Source: Phycisphaeraceae bacterium (lineage in GTDB: Bacteria; Planctomycetota; Phycisphaerae; Phycisphaerales; Phycisphaeraceae). From it: a stretch of 6,160 nucleotides of DNA. Position numbers and translations under genes: made by a program. Below are positions 1 through 5,763 of this stretch, piece by piece; position 1 is the first letter of the stretch, and every line of letters starts with the position of its first letter. The notes below the pieces were generated by a model, which was not told where the DNA came from, ran no database searches, and saw only the letters and a program-made list of their open reading frames with translations. The stretch lies in the NCBI GenBank assembly GCA_016763955.1, contig JAESSU010000065.1, positions 1 to 6,160 of the forward strand, written 5' to 3'.

Positions 1-28
1 TAGCTTACTGATCTGCCTTTCTCTTAGA

Positions 29-105
<77 letters not shown>

Positions 106-121
106 TCCTGTTGAGCAAAGG

Positions 122-149
122 ATTATACATGTTTTGAAGCTTGACGCAA
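122..149 (-). promoter_or_regulatory. Sigma70-type promoter of tRNA-fMet
   Basis: On the minus strand a perfect -10 box TATAAT (127-122) lies 16 nt downstream of a -35-like TTGCGT (149-144). Transcription would start near 115, about 10 nt before the mature tRNA 5' end at 105, leaving a short leader for RNase P to remove. Position, strand and spacing all fit this tRNA. Confidence 0.7.
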
Positions 150-236
150 CTCCATGGTTTGTATTTTTTTTACGGTTCGTTAAATCGCAATTGCAACGCT
201 TCGTCTAAGCATTAAACTTACGCATGCGATGCAAGG

Positions 237-242
237 TACAAT
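237..242 (+). promoter_or_regulatory. Possible -10 box for the lipid kinase
   Basis: TACAAT at 237-242 matches five of six bases of the -10 consensus. It lies 7 nt before the ATG at 250, so a transcript from it would be almost or fully leaderless. No good -35 is seen; the best is TTAAAC at 212-217 with a 19-nt spacer. This is a weak call. Confidence 0.2.
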
Positions 243-249
243 GATTTAA

Positions 250-1169
250 ATGTCTGAAAAGGTAGGCCAATTCGTTGCCATCATGGGGAATCCATACAGC
301 GGGGCGAGGGACAATCGTTTGCAAGTACAGCAGCTTGTTACTGCACTGAATGTTCTTCAAATACAGACGCAAATTGTTTGGGATCTCAAAGAACGTGCGA
401 TATGTCTGGCGGACAGGCAATGGAAACAACGATGCCGCTGCTTAGTCATTGCAGGCGGTGATGGCACGGTGGCGGGGGTGGTTTCACTGTGTCGAGATTT
501 GCCTGTTGCAATCTTGCCTTTGGGTAATGAAAACCTGTTGGCAAAGGAACTGGGTTTTACTTGCGATGCATCGGCTATGGCAGGTGCGATTGCTCACGGA
601 CAAACCAGGCGAATCGATCTTGGGCAGGTTAATGGACGGCCCTTTACGATCATGGTTAGTTGCGGCCTAGATGCAGACGTGGTGAAACGTGTGGCACAGT
701 GGCGGCAGACCTCTGACGGACAACGGCGTGTGAAGCATTGCAGTTATTTGAAGCCTGCTTTTAAATCGATCTGGAACTATGACTTCCCCAAATTCCATCT
801 AATGACAGATGATCAGCAAGTTGAAGGATACCAGTTGCTGGTTTTTAATATGAACCGGTATGCAAGGGGATTGAATTTTGTGCCCGATGCGAAAGTAGAT
901 GATGGCCTGTTACACTGGCTTGTATGGAAGAAGCCTGGGCGGTTGAATCTCTTGCGTCTGTTATGGCTTGTGAAGCAGGGACGGCATGTGAATCACAAGT
1001 ATGTGGTGATGGGTAAACCAAAGGCGTGACGGTGACTGCTTCTGATGGTGCAGTTGTGCAAGTCGATGGTGATCTATTGGGAGAGACGCTTGTGAATCTT
1101 AGCTGTGAAGGTTGCGGGCTTGAGGTGATTGATATATCGACTGCATCGTCAGGGGCGACGACGGTGTAA
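250..1169 (+). pseudogene. Diacylglycerol/sphingosine-kinase-family lipid kinase, split by a frameshift
   Basis: This gene belongs to the DAGK catalytic-domain family (YegS/DgkB/LCB5-like), which uses ATP to phosphorylate a lipid hydroxyl at the membrane. Frame 1 (250-1029, 259 aa) carries the nucleotide-binding motifs NPYSG (residues 14-18) and GGDGT (69-73). It also has the loop LPLGNENLLAKELG (89-102), RIDLG (121-125), a Gly-rich SCGLDADVV (137-145) and VPDAKVDDGLL (211-221). Frame 1 stops at TGA 1027-1029, but the expected C-terminal strand continues in the -1 frame from about 1020 to TAA 1167-1169. That part contains VVQVDGDLLGET, the usual Q-x-DGE-type motif of the family. Joined, the product would be about 306 aa, a normal family length, against 259 aa without it. 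The only SD-like sequence is AAGG at 233-236, 13 nt before the ATG, which is long. The position after PLG is usually Thr but is Asn here. The break may be a recent mutation, a sequencing error or, less likely, recoding. The lipid substrate cannot be told. Confidence 0.8.
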
Positions 1170-1238
1170 TACGTACAATAGATGGCTCTGTATTTAATAG
1201 TTATCGTTCCAGTTTTGGGAAGACAGATAGGATAATCC

Positions 1239-2552
1239 ATGCAACGCAAACCAATGAACACAAAAATGCTAATCGCATCACTAATATTGATTATGGGCAG
1301 TTGGTCTGGGGTACAGGCGGTCGAGTCACAAACTGCTAGCCCTTTGGTGCATGAGGTGCGTTTGTCACTAAGTTCTGGGGACGTTGACCTTGGGCCTTTG
1401 CTTGGGCAGTTGTTGGATTGGTTGGGGGTGAACAGTCAGCGTGTTCGTCAGCGTTGTGCCAATGTGTTGATTCCTGTGACGGGGACAGTTGGAGAGATCA
1501 AACTTGAGGTATTAGGCGCGTTGACCCATGGTGCGGTGACTTTTACAGTTTCAGATGACGAGCTGGTGATGCGTTTGGATCGACTGGCAATGCGTGAACA
1601 AAACAAAGCGATTCGTTTGCTGATTAAAGAAAAAATGGCAGGCTGGTTTCCAGATCTCGCGCAGCAGGCTTATGGACAATATGGCTTGTGGTCGGTGCGC
1701 CCGGGGGGTATTTTGGCAGGTTTGCCACACACGTTTCAAATGGATCATGTGGTGGTGTTGGTGCATGGACTAGATGAGCCTGGGGACATCTGGGATGAAT
1801 TGATTGTCTCGCTAAAGCAGGCGGGGCATACGCCTTTGGTATTTGTTTATCCTAATGACCAGTTGATTGTCGATAGTGCTACGTTATTGACTGAACAGTT
1901 GACGCGTTTATCCTCAGCGGGCATCAAGTCTGTTTCGCTGGTGGCCCATAGTATGGGGGGGTTAGTGAGCCGCGAGATGCTTACCAATGAACAGATGCAG
2001 GGGTATCCGAAGGTTCGTCGTCTGATTACGGTGGGGACGCCTCATCACGGTTCGACGTTAGCTCATTTTCAATTTGTCGGTGAGTTGCGTGAGCAAATTG
2101 TAAAGATGTTTTCTGGCAACGGCGTTTTATTTGGTTCCATGTTTGATGGCCTAGGTGAAGCTAAAATCGACTTGCTACCGGGCAGTGTTTTTCTGACGAC
2201 ACTTAATGCACGCCCTTTGCCTAAAGACGTTGCAATGACGAGTATTATTGGCATTGCCAGTCCGGTGAAGATTTCTTCCATTCGTGCGTTTGAAAAAAAG
2301 TTTGCCAGTGAACTTACTGCACAAGGGCAACATCAAGTATCCCAAGTTCGTAAGGGATTAGAGCAACTTGTAGCAGGTGTCGGTGATGGTTGTGTCTCAC
2401 TTTCGTCAGCTCATTTGCAAGGCGTGTTAGACGAAGTGGTTGTGGAAGCAAATCATCGAACAATGTTACGAACGGTTCCCTTGATTAGTCACGGCCAGCC
2501 GCCTGCGATTGCTGTGATTCTTAAACGTCTGTCATCTGATTTAGATAAATGA
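1239..2552 (+). CDS. Secreted alpha/beta hydrolase (PGAP1/lipase-like)
   Basis: The 437-aa protein has an N-terminal signal peptide: basic start (MQRKPMNTK), hydrophobic core (about residues 10-22) and a likely cleavage after VQA (27). It should therefore act in the cell envelope or outside. Residues ~170-410 form an alpha/beta-hydrolase fold. The oxyanion strand is VVVLVHGLDEPG (171-182). The nucleophile elbow is AHSMGG with Ser238, and VGTPHHGS (265-272) is typical of lipases of the PGAP1/DUF676/LipA-like kind. Candidate remaining triad members are Asp383 (in GDG) and His406 (in EANHRTM). Substrate is unknown; an acyl ester or acyl-lipid is inferred from the fold. Residues ~38-115 form a separate N-terminal region without a motif I can name for certain. 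The ATG at 1239 is preceded by AGGA (1229-1232) with a 6-nt spacer, which favours it over the ATG at 1254. It lies 69 nt after the kinase and may share its transcript. Confidence 0.85.
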   Translation: MQRKPMNTKMLIASLILIMGSWSGVQAVESQTASPLVHEVRLSLSSGDVDLGPLLGQLLDWLGVNSQRVRQRCANVLIPVTGTVGEIKLEVLGALTHGAVTFTVSDDELVMRLDRLAMREQNKAIRLLIKEKMAGWFPDLAQQAYGQYGLWSVRPGGILAGLPHTFQMDHVVVLVHGLDEPGDIWDELIVSLKQAGHTPLVFVYPNDQLIVDSATLLTEQLTRLSSAGIKSVSLVAHSMGGLVSREMLTNEQMQGYPKVRRLITVGTPHHGSTLAHFQFVGELREQIVKMFSGNGVLFGSMFDGLGEAKIDLLPGSVFLTTLNARPLPKDVAMTSIIGIASPVKISSIRAFEKKFASELTAQGQHQVSQVRKGLEQLVAGVGDGCVSLSSAHLQGVLDEVVVEANHRTMLRTVPLISHGQPPAIAVILKRLSSDLDK

Positions 2553-2614
2553 CAATTGCAGATAGTTAGATTGATTAAGTAAGCAGATAGAAGTGGGTGT
2601 TTGATATTGCTCCA

Positions 2615-2633
2615 CAGGATCAGAACGATCTTG
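2615..2633. terminator. Weak hairpin between convergent genes
   Basis: CAGGATC and GATCTTG pair around the loop AGAAC (7 bp with one G-T; the flanking A and T can add one more). It sits between the hydrolase, ending at 2552, and the response regulator, whose stop is at 2672 on the other strand. That is where a shared terminator would be expected. There is no clear T-run on either side, so it is only a candidate. Confidence 0.25.
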
Positions 2634-2671
2634 TATTGGAGAATGTAGGTGTTTAATCTGCCCAGAAGCAG

Positions 2672-3118
2672 TTATGCCGCCGTTTGATTACGGTCATCAA
2701 CGTCTGTGGGGTTCTGTAAATCGATATTATCATCTGTCTCCATTTTTAGATGTCGGATGATTTTTTCTCGCAGATTTTGAATGTCAATGGGCTTGGTAAT
2801 CAGACAGTCCGCGCCTGCTTCTATTGCCACCGACTCGTCTTCGTTTTGTACTAGGCCGGTGATGAACCAGATTGCTAGATCAGGATTCGAGATGATCTTG
2901 CGAATCACTTGGCAAGCTGTGAATCCGTCAATGCCGGGCATACCATGATCCAATAGAAGCATGTTTGGTTTGCGTTGTTCGCATAGTTGTATCGCTTGAA
3001 GCCCATCGGTTGCGACCAATAACTCAATGCGGTTGAGAATGGGCTTTAATACCAGCTTAAGCTGATTAACCATGTCTGGGGCATCATCTGCAATCAAAAT
3101 TATGGGTGTTTCATTCAT
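2672..3118 (-). CDS. Single-domain response regulator (CheY-like receiver)
   Basis: The 148-aa protein is a receiver domain and little else. It shows the acidic pair Asp11-Asp12, the phospho-acceptor Asp57 in LLLDHGMPGIDGF, the switch Thr87 in FITG and the conserved Lys109 in TKP. All key residues for phosphorylation by a histidine kinase and for conformational switching are present. After the last helix (~125) only a short, acidic, probably disordered tail follows (NIDLQNPTDVDDRNQTAA), with no DNA-binding or enzymatic output domain. It therefore probably works by protein-protein contact, as CheY-like or phosphorelay intermediates do. No histidine kinase is in the window, so its partner is unknown. 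GGAG is found 10 nt upstream of the ATG at 3118. The gene is convergent with the hydrolase; a functional link between them is not supported. Confidence 0.9.
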   Translation of the reverse strand: MNETPIILIADDAPDMVNQLKLVLKPILNRIELLVATDGLQAIQLCEQRKPNMLLLDHGMPGIDGFTACQVIRKIISNPDLAIWFITGLVQNEDESVAIEAGADCLITKPIDIQNLREKIIRHLKMETDDNIDLQNPTDVDDRNQTAA

Positions 3119-3325
3119 ACCATTGTGGCTCCGGGTAGCGATAACATAAAACTTGGATCGGCAAAATCATAGAACCACTTGATCAATAACCATTAGATTT
3201 CGCAATGAAATTAGCCTGCGGTGCTCAATGCAAGCCGCGCCCCCAATGGCGGCACCATTTCTGCTAGCTGATTTTTTCTTCAAAATATAAAACACTATAA
3301 ACGACTTTTTTAATGCGGTTGTGAA
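3119..3325. other. Gene-free stretch between response regulator and tRNA-Arg
   Basis: About 200 bases hold the upstream region of the response regulator and the downstream region of tRNA-Arg. I see no coding region. One GC-rich structure is possible: GGTGC (3220-3224) with GCACC (3252-3256), or alternatively GCCGC (3234-3238) with GCGGC (3249-3253). A T-run at 3272-3277 lies too far away for a classical plus-strand terminator. No standard terminator of the tRNA is evident on the minus strand. Confidence 0.4.
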
Positions 3326-3399
3326 TGCGCCCGGCAGGGATCGAACCTGCGACCTATGGTTTAGGAAACCATTGCTCTATCCAACTGAGCTACGAGCGC
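3326..3399 (-). tRNA. tRNA-Arg (anticodon CCU)
   Basis: A complete 74-nt cloverleaf is read on the minus strand. The acceptor stem is GCGCTCG/CGGGCGC, the anticodon stem ATGGT/ACCAT closes the loop TTCCTAA (anticodon CCU, reading AGG), the T-loop is TTCGATC, and the discriminator base is A. CCA is not encoded, unlike the tRNA-fMet in this window. The 5' end lies only 8 nt beyond the integrase stop codon, so this gene is the obvious candidate attachment site of the element to the right. Its own promoter would have to lie inside the integrase 3' end, or the tRNA would depend on read-through; I see no convincing promoter there. Confidence 0.96.
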
Positions 3400-3407
3400 T
3401 AAATGTT

Positions 3408-4553
3408 TCAGGTAAATACTTTACGGTTTTTTTGGTTGCCTGTATTTTTAGTCTTTGGGGTAATTTTTGGGGTGAAAAAAGGTTGTTTCCCTCTGTCCAT
3501 ATCTTCGTCACGCATGGTGGTATAGTAACCGAGAGTGGTCTTTATGTCTGCATGGCCTGCCCAAACGCGGATGACATGAGGCGGGTGGATTGATGCCCAA
3601 TCAGTGATGCAGGATTTGCGTAAACCGTGCAGCGGGTCAGTGTAGACGGGCACGCCAGATCGTTTGCACAAGGCTTTGATATCACGCCCTAAATTACCCA
3701 CGTACACGTCCTGCCTGATCACATGTGTTGCACTGGGAGATTGTGCACGCCAAGCATGTAACATCTCAAGCAATTCGTCACAGATTGGTATTTGCTGAAG
3801 GATTTGTGTCTTCTGGCGTGTGGTTTTTATCTCGCGTCGGTCCATGTCTATAGTCGCCCATTTGAGTCCTATGATGTCAGATCGGCTTAGCGATGTCATG
3901 CGTGCGATGGCGATCATTTGCTGGATATCAAAGCGAGCGTGTTCGTATAGCAGCCAGAAATCTAACATTGACACATACTGCCAATCCTTTGCCGAGCCTT
4001 TAAGATTCTTGAGCACGCGGAATGGGTTGACGATTATCAGGCTGTCATCCTCAGCTTGGTTGAACATCGTGCGAATGATGCGCGTATATTTCTTGGCCGT
4101 CTCTATTCCCATGCCTGCTGGCCGGGTTGATGTGTTTACATGCAGCAGGCTGCCGTCCAAAAGGGCGGTCCAAAAGGCACGGGCATCTGCCTTGCTGATC
4201 TCGTCAATCGTTTTAGATGGGGTAAAATGAGCGACCAGTAGTGCGATAGCTCGTTTTTCCAATAGGATAGTGCCTGTCGCCTTACCTTCAGCAACTCGGT
4301 TGGCGAGGTATTGATCAGTGAATGTTTGAAGCGTAAAGCCACGCGAACGTCTGCCAGGGCTTGCGAATAACTGAGACTGAAACAAATCACGCTGGATCTT
4401 AGCGGTGCGTGCTAGTACATCTTTCATCTTGCCAATTGACTTGGATCGACGCTTGCCGGTTTGCGGGTCTACCCATCGCATCACCCAGTAGCGGTAAGAC
4501 TTGCCGCCCTGTACAACAAGCTTCTTCTCTAATGTCACTGTGTCCCTCACCAT
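3408..4553 (-). CDS. int: Tyrosine recombinase / prophage-type integrase
   Basis: This integrase would catalyse site-specific integration and excision of the neighbouring element. Numbered from the ATG at 4553 (381 aa), residues ~10-60 look like an arm-type DNA-binding segment (YRYWVMRWVDPQTGKRR). A core-binding SAM-like domain follows (~72-180), then the catalytic domain (~190-360). Visible catalytic residues are Lys248 (RQKTQ), His309 and Arg312 (HGLR), His334 (GHADIKTT) and Tyr343 (TTLGYY). The first Arg is out of register: TSLSRSD has Ser223 where TGxRxSE normally has Arg, with Arg224 next to it. The start is uncertain. The longest frame begins with TTG at 4610, but that codon lies within a terminator hairpin. 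ATGs at 4580 and 4553 have no clear SD. GTG at 4538 has GAGGG 5 nt upstream and may be the true start. The gene ends 8 nt before tRNA-Arg and follows the tail/lysis-like genes on the same strand. Confidence 0.92.
   Translation of the reverse strand: MVRDTVTLEKKLVVQGGKSYRYWVMRWVDPQTGKRRSKSIGKMKDVLARTAKIQRDLFQSQLFASPGRRSRGFTLQTFTDQYLANRVAEGKATGTILLEKRAIALLVAHFTPSKTIDEISKADARAFWTALLDGSLLHVNTSTRPAGMGIETAKKYTRIIRTMFNQAEDDSLIIVNPFRVLKNLKGSAKDWQYVSMLDFWLLYEHARFDIQQMIAIARMTSLSRSDIIGLKWATIDMDRREIKTTRQKTQILQQIPICDELLEMLHAWRAQSPSATHVIRQDVYVGNLGRDIKALCKRSGVPVYTDPLHGLRKSCITDWASIHPPHVIRVWAGHADIKTTLGYYTTMRDEDMDRGKQPFFTPKITPKTKNTGNQKNRKVFT
4536..4548 (-). promoter_or_regulatory. RBS that would favour a GTG start for the integrase
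   Basis: On the minus strand GAGGG is followed by the 5-nt spacer ACACA and GTG (4538-4536), which would start the protein at MTLEKKLV. This is the only good Shine-Dalgarno match among the possible integrase starts, so the true protein may be 376 aa long. Confidence 0.4.
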
Positions 4554-4595
4554 GGTGATATGGTAAACCGAGGCGACCATGCGTGCAATGAATAC

Positions 4596-4627
4596 AAAAC
4601 ACCCCGCCAACCGAAGCTGACAGGGTG
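4596..4627 (-). terminator. Strong intrinsic terminator with UUCG tetraloop
   Basis: On the minus strand CACCCTGTCA (4627-4618) pairs fully, with G-T wobbles, with TGGCGGGGTG (4609-4600). The 8-nt inside (GCTTCGGT) adds G-T and C-G pairs around a TTCG tetraloop, giving about 12 bp. TTTT follows at 4599-4596. This closes the operon of the tail-like and lipoprotein genes, 52 nt after the lipoprotein stop. It also separates that operon from the integrase and overlaps the integrase's upstream TTG candidate start. Confidence 0.85.
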
Positions 4628-4679
4628 CATGGCAAGGAGGCTCAGGAGGTTTGCCGGATTGCTAACGGGTTTGGGTTGA

Positions 4680-5129
4680 TTATGCTGCTTTGTTTTGCGC
4701 TGCGTCTACTGCGGCTTTGGCGGCATCGGTCATCAGCGTGTTGATAATCTTGATAGTTGCCGGGTCATTGAAATTCACGACACCAGCGGTTGCGCTCACT
4801 GATTTTGCAACATCAATCGTCTGAACAATATTGGCTGTAGCGGCCTGTGATTGTGCGGCATTCTCTAAAGCGACAGCAGTGGCTTTGTCTGCCTTCCATT
4901 TGAGCATCTGCCGATTAACTGCAAACACAGTGGGCAAGATCGTTACAGCCAGGCCAGCGATAAGCGAACTAATCCCGCCAGTAAACGGGGCGGCAACATT
5001 GCCGACGGTCTGCACAGTCTTGGCAGTGCCATCAGTCCACTTCGCAGAAAAAGCGTCCAGCGATTCACAGCCGGTCAATACCAGCAAGCACGCCACGAGG
5101 CTGAGTAAGGCAAAACATTTCCAGTTCAT
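4680..5129 (-). CDS. Small phage membrane lipoprotein, possibly lysis-associated
   Basis: The 149-aa protein starts with a lipoprotein signal peptide: MNWK, a hydrophobic core, and the lipobox LTGC with Cys21 as the lipidated residue, followed by Glu22. A second hydrophobic segment (about residues 52-71, GGISSLIAGLAVTILPTVFA) is long enough to span a membrane. The remainder is Ala-rich and predicted helical (DKATAVALENAAQSQAATAN and beyond). I do not recognise the family. Its place as the last gene after tail-type genes, its size and its two membrane-directed segments would fit a lysis role such as a holin- or spanin-like protein, but this is inference. A strong AAGGAG (5142-5137) lies 7 nt before the ATG. 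The upstream gene ends 23 nt earlier, so both are in one operon closed by the terminator at 4596-4627. Confidence 0.75.
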   Translation of the reverse strand: MNWKCFALLSLVACLLVLTGCESLDAFSAKWTDGTAKTVQTVGNVAAPFTGGISSLIAGLAVTILPTVFAVNRQMLKWKADKATAVALENAAQSQAATANIVQTIDVAKSVSATAGVVNFNDPATIKIINTLMTDAAKAAVDAAQNKAA

Positions 5130-5152
5130 AACAGTTCTCCTTGTTGAGATGA

Positions 5153-5746
5153 TTAAGTGGTCGTGCCATCAGGCAGCGTCCATACGGTTCCTGTGTCGAT
5201 GTTGAGTTGTGCGTCGTCAGTGTTGAAGATCACGCGACCTGCATAGCCAGCAGCGGGGCGAGTCGCGTCGGTGTAGGTGGGCATGATGACATCGCTAAGC
5301 CCTTCACTGCGGCGGTCGAGGATCGTTGTGATCACGCCAGCAAGCATCGTTACTTCAGCTAGCTTGCGGTGGGGGATGGCAGGCCAGCCAGTGCCGTCAA
5401 TGGCTGACCCGATAGTCGCAGTCCCCGCAGCGTCGTAGAGCCAGATATAAGTGGTGTCGTTGTCGGTCAAGCCGTCGATTGCAGGGTATTCACCTGCATA
5501 GATCAGCACGGTTGAGCCAAACAGATCACGCCCCGGACGAACGCCAATAGCATCAGCGTTGGCCTCAATCTCGTAGACGCGAAAGTCATTACCTCGAAGA
5601 GCCACGGCATTGACCTGATCCAACTGACGGTTGTACGCAGCCAGCCAAGGGTCTTGATTTGCAGTTGGATAGGTTATGCCGGTGGCTGCGTCGGTTGTCG
5701 CAGCTAGTGCGTTAGCTTGTGTATCGGTTAATTGTTTTTCTGCCAT
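5153..5746 (-). CDS. Phage tail-fibre-like structural protein
   Basis: This 197-aa protein has no signal peptide or membrane segment. Residues 1-35 (KQLTDTQANALAATTDAATG) are polar and likely helical. The centre is beta-rich (FRVYEIEANAD, TYIWLYDAAGTATIG). The C-terminal ~40 residues contain ATRPAAGYAGRVIFNTDDAQ followed by LNIDTGTVW, a pattern (RPA-G-GR-I-N-T-D-D-x-L-x-x-x-x-G-x-W) that is common near the ends of phage tail fibres and appendage proteins. I therefore infer a tail-fibre or appendage protein. GRDLFGSTV (around residue 73) matches GRDLFGASV in the gene just upstream. The ATG at 5746 has only a modest GTGAG 9 nt upstream. The preceding gene stops at 5764, leaving 17 nt, so translation may be coupled. 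Confidence 0.7.
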   Translation of the reverse strand: MAEKQLTDTQANALAATTDAATGITYPTANQDPWLAAYNRQLDQVNAVALRGNDFRVYEIEANADAIGVRPGRDLFGSTVLIYAGEYPAIDGLTDNDTTYIWLYDAAGTATIGSAIDGTGWPAIPHRKLAEVTMLAGVITTILDRRSEGLSDVIMPTYTDATRPAAGYAGRVIFNTDDAQLNIDTGTVWTLPDGTTT

Positions 5747-5763
5747 GTTTCAATCTCACTTGC

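Noticed and set aside
1014..1029. Programmed -1 frameshift of the kinase
   Set aside because: Only a weak A-AAG context is present, with no standard slippery heptamer and no clear stimulatory stem. A simple indel is the more likely cause, so recoding is kept only as a side note.
845..1261. 138-aa open frame on the minus strand
   Set aside because: It lies opposite the kinase C-terminus and the start of the hydrolase, has no motif or RBS, and the plus-strand protein in the same place has recognisable family motifs.
3321..3593. 90-aa open frame on the plus strand beginning MNAPGRDRTCD
   Set aside because: It reads through the complement of tRNA-Arg (a well-known false peptide of tRNA genes) and then the integrase 3' end.
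3820..4390. Open frames on both strands inside the integrase (3820-4230 plus, 4136-4390 minus)
   Set aside because: They overlap the core-binding and catalytic domains of int and show no features of their own.
4399..4635. 78-aa minus-strand frame at the int start
   Set aside because: It overlaps int in another frame, starts at the terminator hairpin, and has a Cys/His-rich but patternless sequence.
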